Positions 13,489-21,169 of a DNA stretch of 21,349 bases are shown one piece after another. The translations under genes and the position numbers were made by a program. How positions within the stretch are numbered: the first letter of the stretch is position 1; each line of letters opens with the position of its first letter. Location: contig DHGV01000088.1 in NCBI GenBank assembly GCA_002402945.1, forward strand, positions 15,940 through 37,288. The letters run 5' to 3'. A model generated the notes under the pieces. That model was not told the DNA's origin. It saw only the letters and a program-made list of their open reading frames with translations, and ran no database searches. The DNA is from Pelotomaculum sp. UBA4789 (lineage in GTDB: Bacteria; Bacillota; Desulfotomaculia; Desulfotomaculales; Pelotomaculaceae).

Positions 13489-15078
13489 TTATCGTGAAGA
13501 TGACCTGGTCATGGCAAAAACAGAAGCTGCTCCGGCTGCCAGCCCGGCTGTCACCATCAGCAGGCAGAGGCCGGCCACCGAGCCGGAGGCCCCGTAATGC
13601 AGGTAATTGTATATGCGCATAGTCAGGGTAGCCTGCCCGGGCGGAGCTACCAGAAGCGTCGCCCCCAGTTCCCCGGCTGTCAGGGCAAAAGACACCAGCG
13701 CCGCTGCCACCAGACCCGGCCTCAGTAATGGCAGTCCAACCTGCGTCCAGGCCTGCCAGGGGCTTTTCTGCGCTACCCGGGCGGCATCCAGGAGCAGGGG
13801 ATCGATCCGCCGCAGCTGGGCAAAGATAATCAGCGCGCCCAGGGGGGCGAACCGCGCCAGCCCCGCCATTACCGGCATCAGGAGGCTGCTGTAAAAATGC
13901 TGCAGCACTGGCTGGTTCCATACTGTAATGAGGCCGATACCAACTAAAGAAGCGGGGACGGCCAGCGGCAGCGCGAGCAGCAACCACCAAATTCCGCTCC
14001 CTTTTCCGCTGCGGTTCAGCTCCATTGCCGGCGCCAGGCCGATCAACAGGCAAAATAACGCCACGAGGAGTGCTATTATAAAAGTATAGATTATTTCACT
14101 TTTTGCATACGATACGGCTGTAAAAATGGCCGGCCAGCCGCCAGCTTTAATCATCAGTTCAACCAGCGGCACTGCCAGCTGAAGTGTTAATATCAGGAGT
14201 GAGAATACCTGGAGCGCCCCGAACCAGCCGCTCCATATCGGGGAGACCGTCCAGCGCCCGGCCCTGCCGGAAGAAGCATCAACCACCCGGCGGATTGGCA
14301 GCTGAACCAGAACCATAACCAATAAGGTGACCAAAAGGAGCGGCAGCGATAAGAGCATGGCTCTGCCGGGGTCGCTGCCGGCGCTGAATTCCGCAAATAT
14401 CTCCAGCGGGTATACATTAACAAGAAAAAGGGAGGGAATGGTATAGTCGGCAAGGCTGAGCACGAACACTATCCCGGCTCCGGCCAGTATGACAGGAGCG
14501 GCAAGCGGCAGCACAACCCTGTTCAGCACATCAAGTTCCGGCCGGTGCACCAGCGCCGCTTCAATCAGCTTCGGCTTCACTGTTTCGAAGCTCAACAATG
14601 AAAGCCCAACTGCAATTGGCAGCAGGGCCATTACCTGCACCCACCACGCCGCCAGCCAGCCATCAACCTGCACACTTCCAAAGCCTGCGCTTTTGGCCAA
14701 CACATTCAGACGGAAGAAAGACGCGTCCCAAGCCATGGCGTGCACATAAGGCGGGAGAAGGGCCGGCACAACTGCCAGCCAGCGCAGACGCGCCACCCGG
14801 CCTGTATTCCAATGGATCAGGACACTGGCAATCAACACCCCTAACACAGCCACACATGACGCTACCCCTGCTGCCAGACCCGCACTGCGCAGCAGCAGGA
14901 ACAAGCGCCGAGCGCCGAAGTCAGACCAGGCGCCGGGCACTCCAAAGAGGCTGCGCGCCGCTTCATAAAAAAGAGCCGCGAGCGGTGCGAAAACAACAGC
15001 AAAAAAAGAAATCAAGCCCAGGTACTTGATTAATACCAAGATCTTTGATTTACCTGATGAATATCTGGGAGAGTTCAT
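13489..15078 (-). CDS. ABC importer permease, two fused MetI-like domains
   Basis: Fused permease of 529 aa with about twelve membrane segments, typical of the FbpB/ThiP/PhnU group. Each half has an EAA-type coupling loop: EAALVHRPELDVLNRVVLPL starting near residue 173 and DAARVAQKSPWQAWTQVGLP near 431. I start it at the ATG at 15076-15078 because TGGAG lies about 10 nt upstream; starts further up would crowd that site. It then overlaps the end of the binding-protein gene by 29 bp, a sign of coupled translation. With the neighbouring binding protein and ATPase it forms a complete importer. Confidence 0.92.
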   Translation of the reverse strand: MNSPRYSSGKSKILVLIKYLGLISFFAVVFAPLAALFYEAARSLFGVPGAWSDFGARRLFLLLRSAGLAAGVASCVAVLGVLIASVLIHWNTGRVARLRWLAVVPALLPPYVHAMAWDASFFRLNVLAKSAGFGSVQVDGWLAAWWVQVMALLPIAVGLSLLSFETVKPKLIEAALVHRPELDVLNRVVLPLAAPVILAGAGIVFVLSLADYTIPSLFLVNVYPLEIFAEFSAGSDPGRAMLLSLPLLLVTLLVMVLVQLPIRRVVDASSGRAGRWTVSPIWSGWFGALQVFSLLILTLQLAVPLVELMIKAGGWPAIFTAVSYAKSEIIYTFIIALLVALFCLLIGLAPAMELNRSGKGSGIWWLLLALPLAVPASLVGIGLITVWNQPVLQHFYSSLLMPVMAGLARFAPLGALIIFAQLRRIDPLLLDAARVAQKSPWQAWTQVGLPLLRPGLVAAALVSFALTAGELGATLLVAPPGQATLTMRIYNYLHYGASGSVAGLCLLMVTAGLAAGAASVFAMTRSSSR

Positions 15079-16087
15079 ATTTAACATTCTCCAGGTTTTG
15101 ATATACACTTTCGAAATTTACATCCATCTTCTTAAATCCTGACCAATCGGCAGCCTCGTCATTTACCGCGCCGGCGTGCAGGGGCGCCTGGATAAAGCCG
15201 GAAGAGGTCAAGTCGTTTTCCACCGCCGCGCTGAGGAGGTAATCGATCATCATCCCGGCTTCTTCGGGATTGGGCGCTCCGGCTACCAGGGCCACGGTGT
15301 TAGGGATTATAAATACCCCTATGCCCTCCTGGTCGGGGACAACTATTTTCACCGGTGCGCCGTCACTTACCGCCTGAAAGGCGTCGTCAGTATCAGTGAG
15401 GCCGGCTTTTAACCTACCCTGCGCCACCAGGTCCCTCACTACGGAATTGCCTTCGACCACCTGGACCCCTTTTGTTTTCAACGTATCGTAAAATCTCTTC
15501 CCCTCCTGCGCCCCCAGTACCGCATAGAGAGCGGCGGCATGCGTAGCGCTGGTGCCGAAGAGCGGGTAGGCGATGCCCACCTCCTGCCCTGACCATCTCT
15601 CGCTAGTTAAATCAAAGATTGAACGGGGGAAATCAGCCTGCTCCACCAGGTCAGTATTGACAATCAGGACCCGCGCCCGGCCGCCAAACCCGGTCCAGAA
15701 GCCTTCCTGGTCACAAAAAGCGACGGGGATTCCCTGCGCGGAAGGCGACCGGTAAGATGCCAGCACGCCTGCTTCCTTCAGCAGCATGGTCTGGACGAAT
15801 TCCGAGTTCCAGAAGACGTCCGCCTGGGGCTGTTTCTTTTCAGCGATCAAGCGGTTTACCAGGCCGGTTGTTTTGGCGGCCTCGACATCGTAAACAGGCA
15901 GGACCTTGATCCCGGTATCCTGCTCGAATTTTTTCAGGACCGGCTCTGAATAATGCTGGTCAACAGATGTATAAACAACTACTTTTCTTTCCCTGTTGCC
16001 GGAAGTACAGCCTGACAACAGTATAGAAAGCAGCAGCAAGCCACAGGCAGCAAGGATGAAAATGCTGATAAGTTTTTTAGGCGGCAT
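15050..16087 (-). CDS. Lipoprotein substrate-binding protein of the ABC importer
   Basis: About 345 aa from the ATG at 16085-16087 (AAAGGAA upstream), giving a 26-residue lipoprotein signal peptide with lipobox LSGC and C27 as the lipidated cysteine. An ATG 16 codons earlier has GGAGGT 9 nt upstream and cannot be excluded. The mature part fits the Fe3+/thiamine/2-aminoethylphosphonate binding-protein group: VVVYTSVDQHYSEPVLKKFE at the start, ADVFWNSEF, GRARVLIVNTDLV, and DTDDAFQAV near the hinge. I do not see the paired tyrosines that ligate iron in ferric-binding FbpA, so iron is only one option. An intrinsic-terminator-like hairpin stands in the leader at 16160-16199. Confidence 0.88.
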   Translation of the reverse strand: MPPKKLISIFILAACGLLLLSILLSGCTSGNRERKVVVYTSVDQHYSEPVLKKFEQDTGIKVLPVYDVEAAKTTGLVNRLIAEKKQPQADVFWNSEFVQTMLLKEAGVLASYRSPSAQGIPVAFCDQEGFWTGFGGRARVLIVNTDLVEQADFPRSIFDLTSERWSGQEVGIAYPLFGTSATHAAALYAVLGAQEGKRFYDTLKTKGVQVVEGNSVVRDLVAQGRLKAGLTDTDDAFQAVSDGAPVKIVVPDQEGIGVFIIPNTVALVAGAPNPEEAGMMIDYLLSAAVENDLTSSGFIQAPLHAGAVNDEAADWSGFKKMDVNFESVYQNLENVKYELSQIFIR

Positions 16088-16159
16088 GTGTATTCCTTTC
16101 AAACAAATTATTGGAAATTTACTTTCTACAAACATGCCTTTCATACCTCCAACCGCGGC

Positions 16160-16199
16160 AAAAAAAAGGGCATCGGCTTAGAGTACTGCTCCCTTGCCC
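16160..16199 (-). terminator. Terminator-like hairpin in the ABC-operon leader
   Basis: Minus strand: GGGCA and TGCCC (5 bp, arms 16195-16199 and 16168-16172) enclose 22 nt that may hold a smaller GAG/CTC hairpin, followed immediately by eight T. It lies about 70 nt upstream of the chosen binding-protein start. It could be an attenuator or a back-up terminator for argG. Confidence 0.5.
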
Positions 16200-16264
16200 C
16201 CTTTTCCCCGGCCGGCCAGTTTCTTCAACATCCATACTTATTGATAATTCCTGCTCTGATAACT

Positions 16265-16295
16265 AAAACCCACTTATTGCTAATAAGTGGTTTTT
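16265..16295 (-). terminator. Terminator after argG
   Basis: AAAACC(C)ACTTATT and AATAAGTGGTTTT pair as a 13-bp stem with one bulged base and a 3-nt loop. It is flanked by T on the minus strand and could also work in the plus direction. It lies 23 bp past the argG stop and separates the arg genes from the transporter operon. Confidence 0.8.
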
Positions 16296-16317
16296 GCAGA
16301 ATTCTTGTTTAAAAATC

Positions 16318-17523
16318 TTATCTCAGCCCTGATTTTTTCTCCATCAGCGCCCGCACTTTCAGCGGCAGGCCGAAAAGGTTGATGAATCCCTCGGCGTCGT
16401 GCTGGTTGTAAATTTCGTCACGGCTGAAGGTGGAAAGCTCCTGGTCGTAAAGTGAATAAGGAGACTTTGAGCCTGCCGGGGTGCAGTTCCCCTTGTAAAG
16501 CTTCATCCGCACAGTACCGGTAACGGTCTTTTGTGTGATGTCAACAAAGGCGTCGAGCGCCTCGCGCAGCGGGGAGAACCAGACACCGTCGTAAACCAGC
16601 TCAGCATAGCGGGCGGCCACGATCTCCTTGAAATGCAGTGTCACACGGTCAAGGGTTAAAAGCTCCATTTCCCGGTGGGCGTTGAACAGCACAGTACCGG
16701 CGGGAGTTTCATAGACACCGCGGGACTTCATCCCGACCAGGCGGTTTTCCACCATATCGACGATACCCACGCCGTTTCGGCCGGCGATTTCATTCAGCAC
16801 TTCGATCAGGGCCACAGGGTCCAGCGCAGCCCCATCCAGCTTGACCGGGATTCCTTGTTCAAAGCCGATTTCCACGTAGGTTGGCTTGTCCGGCGCTTTG
16901 GACGGCGGCGTAATCAACAGTAAAACATCATCCAGCGGCTCGTTCCAGGGGTCTTCCAGGTCGGCGCCCTCGTGGCTCAGGTGCCACATGTTGCGGTCCA
17001 GGCTGTAAGGCCGGGCCTTGGTAACCGGAACGGGGATGCCTCTGGCAGTGGCGTAATCGATGGCGTCTTCCCTGGAGCGGATATCCCATTCCCGCCAGGG
17101 CGCTACTATTTTCAGGTCTGGAGCCAAAGCTTTGACGCCCAGCTCAAAACGGACCTGGTCGTTTCCCTTGCCGGTGGCGCCGTGCGCGACAGCCTCGGCT
17201 CCTTCTTTTCTCGCTATTTCAACCATCTTCTTTGCAATCAGCGGGCGGGCCATGGATGTCCCCAGAAGGTATTTGCCCTCGTATATGGCGCCGGCTTTCA
17301 GCGTGGGGAATATGTAATCCTCCGCAAACTCCCGCCTGGCGTCCTCAATGTATATTTTGCCGGCGCCGGTTTTGATCGCTTTTTCATTCAACGGCTCCAG
17401 TTCTTCCTTCTGGCCCAGGTCAGCGGTCATGGCAATCACTTCATAACCATAAGTCTCCTTCAGCCAGGGAATAATAATCGATGTATCCAGCCCACCAGAG
17501 TAAGCCAGCACTACCTTCGGCAT
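16318..17523 (-). CDS. argG: Argininosuccinate synthase
   Basis: Joins citrulline and aspartate with ATP to make argininosuccinate. 401 aa from the ATG at 17521-17523 (MPKVVLAYSGG), the usual family start; AAGGAG lies 11 nt upstream, and a GTG three codons earlier would be only 2 nt from that site. The ATP pyrophosphatase P-loop AYSGGLDTS is at 7-15. Other family blocks are GATGKGNDQVRFE, the APWREWD segment, LSHEGADLEDP and the C-terminal LYKGNCTPAGSKSPYSLYDQ. It begins 41 bp after argF and ends just before a terminator, so it closes the argJ-B-D-F-G run. The next pathway gene, argH, is about 14 kb away. Confidence 0.97.
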   Translation of the reverse strand: MPKVVLAYSGGLDTSIIIPWLKETYGYEVIAMTADLGQKEELEPLNEKAIKTGAGKIYIEDARREFAEDYIFPTLKAGAIYEGKYLLGTSMARPLIAKKMVEIARKEGAEAVAHGATGKGNDQVRFELGVKALAPDLKIVAPWREWDIRSREDAIDYATARGIPVPVTKARPYSLDRNMWHLSHEGADLEDPWNEPLDDVLLLITPPSKAPDKPTYVEIGFEQGIPVKLDGAALDPVALIEVLNEIAGRNGVGIVDMVENRLVGMKSRGVYETPAGTVLFNAHREMELLTLDRVTLHFKEIVAARYAELVYDGVWFSPLREALDAFVDITQKTVTGTVRMKLYKGNCTPAGSKSPYSLYDQELSTFSRDEIYNQHDAEGFINLFGLPLKVRALMEKKSGLR

Positions 17524-17564
17524 ATTTTCCACAACTCCTTATTGTCAGCATTCCATATATTTTA

Positions 17565-18506
17565 TTATAGTAGCATCGCCAGGATTGCCTTCTGGACGTG
17601 CAGGCGGTTTTCCGCCTCATCCCAGACCACCGAGTGTGTCCCGTCGATGATTTCGTCCACTACTTCTTCGCCCCTATGAGCCGGCAGGCAGTGCAGGAAA
17701 ATGTAATCCGGTTTGGCGCGCCTGACGAGCTCCGGGTTGACCTGGTACGGTGCGAGTACCCGGATCCTTCTGTCACGCTCAACTTCCTGCCCCATACTGG
17801 CCCACACGTCGGTGACCACCACATCCGCGCCGGTTGCTGCCTCCACCGGATCGGTGACGATGTCAATTCTTGCGCCGGTAGCTGCAGCGTCTTCCTTAGC
17901 GAGACGAACGACTTCTTCATCAGGTTTGTAGCCATCCGGTGAAGCCACCGAAATATTCATGCCCACCTTGGCGCAACCGAACAGGAGAGAATGGCAGACG
18001 TTATTGCCATCACCCACGTAGGCCATTTTAAGCCCTTTCAGCCTGCCCTTCCGCTCAATTACAGTCTGCAGGTCGGCCAGGACCTGGCAGGGGTGCTGCA
18101 GGTCGGTGAGCCCGTTAATCACCGGGATATCGGCATACTTCGCCAGTTCTTCCACATCCGTGTGTTTATAAGTGCGGATCATAATCCCGTCCAGGTAGCG
18201 GGAAAGCACCCTGGCTGTGTCCTGAATAGTCTCACCCCGCCCCAGCTGGAGGTCATTGGTACTGAGAAACAATGAATAGCCGCCCAACTGGTACATGGCC
18301 ACTTCAAAGGAAACCCTGGTGCGGGTAGACGCCTTCTGAAAGATCATACCCAGGGTCCTGCCTGGCAGAAAAGCATGGGGAATTTTCTTCTTTTGCTTCA
18401 CTTTAAGATCTCCAGCCAGCTCAAGGATAGCAGCTATCTCTGCAGGTGTGAAATCATGCAGGCAGATCAGGTCGCGCCCCTTTAAATCTATTTTGCCAGG
18501 TCCCAC
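17565..18506 (-). CDS. argF: Ornithine carbamoyltransferase
   Basis: Transfers the carbamoyl group to ornithine, giving citrulline. 313 aa from the GTG at 18504-18506, which has AGAGGGG about 6 nt upstream; a TTG seven codons earlier is the alternative. Signature motifs: carbamoyl-phosphate site STRTR at 60-64, HPCQ at 138-141, ornithine site DVWASMGQE at 233-241, and HCLPAHRGEE at 272-281. The SMGQE and HCLP motifs separate it from aspartate carbamoyltransferase. It lies between argD and argG; a 270-bp gap to argD holds a composite repeat element, so argF may depend on read-through. Confidence 0.97.
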   Translation of the reverse strand: MGPGKIDLKGRDLICLHDFTPAEIAAILELAGDLKVKQKKKIPHAFLPGRTLGMIFQKASTRTRVSFEVAMYQLGGYSLFLSTNDLQLGRGETIQDTARVLSRYLDGIMIRTYKHTDVEELAKYADIPVINGLTDLQHPCQVLADLQTVIERKGRLKGLKMAYVGDGNNVCHSLLFGCAKVGMNISVASPDGYKPDEEVVRLAKEDAAATGARIDIVTDPVEAATGADVVVTDVWASMGQEVERDRRIRVLAPYQVNPELVRRAKPDYIFLHCLPAHRGEEVVDEIIDGTHSVVWDEAENRLHVQKAILAMLL

Positions 18507-18557
18507 ATCAAACCCCTCTTTTCTCAATAGATCATTATCACTGCAAACGCAAGTTTA

Positions 18558-18758
18558 TGGCTTGCCGGCTTTAGCCGGCCATGTGCGGCTGAAGCCGCAC
18601 AAATTCAGTCGTCGGTCGTCAGAAGTCTGACGTAAGTATATCCTGCATTCCCTTTTTGTCTTTAACATTGGTCGTTAAATTTTGTAGGGTCGGATTTATC
18701 CGACCATGTGCGGCTGAAGCCGCACCTCAATTCTCACGTTTCACGTCCCACGTCTTAT
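18558..18758. repeat. Composite intergenic repeat element, copy A (argD-argF gap)
   Basis: This roughly 200-bp stretch fills most of the gap. It holds four perfect palindromes: GCCGGCTTTAGCCGGC (18564-18579), GTGCGGCTGAAGCCGCAC twice (18583-18600, 18708-18725) and GGTCGGATTTATCCGACC (18688-18705). It also has a CGTCGGTCGTC-type stretch (about 18609-18620), the block TGCATTCCCTTTTTGTCTTT (18643-18663 region), and CACGT tandem steps (18733-18753). The same modules recur in the same order at 20968-21169. I see no transposase or ORF in it. Confidence 0.85.
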
Positions 18759-18777
18759 AAATGGTTTATCTCCGTGC

Positions 18778-19977
18778 CTAATTCTTCTTTAGTCTTGCCA
18801 TAACTTCATCGATGATGCCTACCGCCTGCTTCACTTCTGTGGAGCTTACAATAAGGGGAGGGATAAAACGGAGCACATTGCCGCCCACACAGTTGATCAA
18901 TAGTCCTTTCTCCAGGCAGCCGTCCACAATTTTCTTTCCTTCAATCTCGAGCTCCATGCCGAGCAAGAGCCCCTTCCCCCTGACATCCTTGATGAAATCG
19001 TATTTTCCCCACAGCTCAAGCAGCTTATTGTACAAGATCTCTCCCACCGCATTAGTGTACTCCACGACCTCACCCTCGATGATCTCTTCCAGGGTCGCCA
19101 GAGCCGCCGCGCAGGCCAGCGGGTTGCCGCCGAAAGTCGAGGCATGATCCCCAGGCTGAAATATCTTTGCCGCATCTCCCCTGGCCAGCATGGCGCCGAT
19201 GGGAAAGCCGCCGCCAAGCGCCTTGGCCAGGGTAATAATGTCCGGCTTTACTCCATAGTGTTCGTAAGCGAACAGGCGCCCAGTCCGCCCAATGCCGGTC
19301 TGCACCTCATCAAAAATTAGCAGCGCCCCTGCCTTGCGGCAGATTTTTTTCACTCCATCCATATATTCCTGTGTTGCAACATTGACGCCGCCCTCGCCTT
19401 GTATGGGTTCCAGCATCACAGCGCAAGTAGCGGGGCCTACTGCTTCTTCCAATGCTTTAAGGTCATTGAAGGGCACATACTTGAAGCCCTCAGGCAGCGG
19501 CTCAAAACCTTTCTGGTACTTTGGCTGCCCGGTGGCAGTGATTGTGGCCAATGTCCGGCCGTGAAATGATTCCAGGGCGGTGATAATTTCAAACTTGTCC
19601 GGCCCGTGCTTGACCTTTGCATATTTGCGGGCCAGCTTGATCGCTGCCTCGTTGGCCTCGCCGCCGCTGTTGCAGAAGAAGGCCTTGTCCATAACGCTGT
19701 TTTCCACCAGCATTTTGGCCAGCAGCGCCTGGGGCTCGATATAATACAAATTGGAGCAGTGGATAAGCTTTTTAGCCTGGTCGCAGATCGCGTCCACAAC
19801 TGCCAGGTTGCAGTGACCCAGGGCATTCACGGCAATGCCGCTGACAAAGTCCAGGTATTCCTTGCCGTCGGCATCCCACAGGCGGGCGCCGTCTCCCTCC
19901 ACGGGGGCAAGTGGTATTCTCCCGTAGTTTCTCATCAGGTATTTATCGCCGAGCTTGATAATCTCTTTCGTATTCAT
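18778..19977 (-). CDS. argD: Acetylornithine aminotransferase
   Basis: PLP enzyme converting N-acetylglutamate semialdehyde to N-acetylornithine; many homologues also act in lysine synthesis. 399 aa from the ATG at 19975-19977 with GGAGGT 7 nt upstream; in-frame sequence before it is not needed. Class III aminotransferase marks: FCNSGGEANEAAIKLARKY at 101-119, FHGRTLATITATGQPKYQ at 138-155, LEPIQGEGGV at 189-198, the IFDEVQTGIGRTG block with D223, and the PLP lysine K252 in TLAKALGGGFPIGA. It follows argB after 90 bp. A repeat element starts 20 bp past its stop. Confidence 0.95.
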   Translation of the reverse strand: MNTKEIIKLGDKYLMRNYGRIPLAPVEGDGARLWDADGKEYLDFVSGIAVNALGHCNLAVVDAICDQAKKLIHCSNLYYIEPQALLAKMLVENSVMDKAFFCNSGGEANEAAIKLARKYAKVKHGPDKFEIITALESFHGRTLATITATGQPKYQKGFEPLPEGFKYVPFNDLKALEEAVGPATCAVMLEPIQGEGGVNVATQEYMDGVKKICRKAGALLIFDEVQTGIGRTGRLFAYEHYGVKPDIITLAKALGGGFPIGAMLARGDAAKIFQPGDHASTFGGNPLACAAALATLEEIIEGEVVEYTNAVGEILYNKLLELWGKYDFIKDVRGKGLLLGMELEIEGKKIVDGCLEKGLLINCVGGNVLRFIPPLIVSSTEVKQAVGIIDEVMARLKKN

Positions 19978-20067
19978 CACAATACCTCCAAAATGGTTGT
20001 CTGTTTTCCATACTATCTGCAAGCCTCACCCAGCCGCTATGCATATTCCCATTCTGCTTTCAGAGTG

Positions 20068-20955
20068 TCACTTCTCCACCATAGTACCGATACCTTTATC
20101 AGTAAGCAACTCCAACAGTATTGAGTGCAGTTCACGTCCGTCCAGGATGTGGGTGGTCTTGACACCGCCGGCCAGGGCATCCAAACAGCATTCCACCTTG
20201 GGAATCATTCCTCCCTCAATAATACCACGGTCTATCAGTGTGGGTATACTATCTGCCTTCAGTACCGAGAAAAGTGAGGCCGGGTCGCTGCGGTCCGCCA
20301 TGATCCCCTCTACGTCGGTAAGGATAATCAATTTATCCGCTCCAAGCGCTGCGGCCAGCCGTCCCGCCGCATAATCAGCATTAACGTTATAGCTCTGCCC
20401 GTCCTGGCCTACTGCCACCGGCGCTACCACCGGGATATAACCCTCAGAAATTACAGTGTTAACGATCTCGGGGTTCACCCTGCTGATATCCCCTACGAAA
20501 CCGATATCAACCATTTCTTCGCCGCCTTCGGGAGTGCGTACTTTTCTGTATTTTTTTACAGCTTCAAACAGGTCGCCGTCTTTGCCGGACAAACCTACCG
20601 CCCGGCCTCCGATGCGGTTTATCATGGTTACGATCTCTTTGTTGATTTTACCTACCAGGACCATCTCGACAATTTCCATTGTTTCCTTGTCAGTAACCCG
20701 CAGGCCGCCGACAAAGCGCGATTCCTTGCCGATTCTTTTCAGCATGTCCGTTATTTCCGGGCCGCCGCCATGAACGATCACCGGGTTCATCCCCACGTAC
20801 TTCATCAACACCGTGTCGGTGAGCACCGCTTCCTTCAGTTCCGGATTCAGCATGGCATGCCCGCCGTACTTTATAACAACAGTTTTTCCGTAAAATTCTT
20901 TTATATATGGCAGTGCCTCAACCAGCACCGCCGCTCTCTCTATATCCCTTAACAA
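20068..20955 (-). CDS. argB: N-acetylglutamate kinase
   Basis: Phosphorylates N-acetylglutamate, the committed and usually feedback-controlled step. 295 aa from a TTG at 20953-20955 with GGGGGA 6 nt upstream. Motifs: VIKYGGHA at 27-34 and VHGGGPEI at 61-68 (phosphate-binding glycines), the RVTDKETMEIVEMVLVGKINKEIV helix region, and SYNVNADYAAGRLAAALGADKLI near 190-215. The N-terminal helix before the first strand (IERAAVLVEALPYIKEF, about 5-21) is typical of hexameric, arginine-inhibited enzymes, so feedback inhibition is expected (inference from family). It lies between argJ and argD; the gap to argJ holds repeat copy B. Confidence 0.96.
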   Translation of the reverse strand: MLRDIERAAVLVEALPYIKEFYGKTVVIKYGGHAMLNPELKEAVLTDTVLMKYVGMNPVIVHGGGPEITDMLKRIGKESRFVGGLRVTDKETMEIVEMVLVGKINKEIVTMINRIGGRAVGLSGKDGDLFEAVKKYRKVRTPEGGEEMVDIGFVGDISRVNPEIVNTVISEGYIPVVAPVAVGQDGQSYNVNADYAAGRLAAALGADKLIILTDVEGIMADRSDPASLFSVLKADSIPTLIDRGIIEGGMIPKVECCLDALAGGVKTTHILDGRELHSILLELLTDKGIGTMVEK

Positions 20956-20967
20956 ACAGCATCCCCC

Positions 20968-21169
20968 ATTCGGTCGTCGGACATCAGACGTCGGACGTCG
21001 GTATATTCTGCATTCCTTTTTTGTCTTTCAACACAGGTTGTAAAAATCTGTGTCGGATTCAGCCGACCATATAATTGGGGACATTCCTCAGTTGTAGGGC
21101 GGGTTTTAACCCGCCAATGTGCGGCTAAAGCCGCACCTGCATTCTCATGTCCCACGTCTCACGTCCCAC
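20968..21169. repeat. Composite intergenic repeat element, copy B (argJ-argB gap)
   Basis: Modules match copy A in order: GTCGGACGTCGG-type repeats (20974-21001), TGCATTCCTTTTTTGTCTTT (about 21009-21028), an imperfect GTCGG/CCGAC hairpin (about 21052-21067), TTGTAGGG followed by the perfect palindrome GGCGGGTTTTAACCCGCC (21098-21115), GTGCGGCTAAAGCCGCAC (21119-21136), and CACGTCTCACGTCCCAC steps reaching the argJ stop codon. Compared with copy A, palindromes differ by paired changes that keep the stem. Confidence 0.85.

Noticed and set aside
13463..14053. 196-residue minus-strand ORF inside the permease region
   Set aside because: Ala/Gly/Pro-rich shadow frame of the permease gene; no recognisable domain and no start signal.
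15050..16087. Calling the importer a ferric iron transporter (fbpABC)
   Set aside because: Family layout fits, but I do not see the iron-ligating tyrosine pair in the binding protein, so substrate and symbols are left open.
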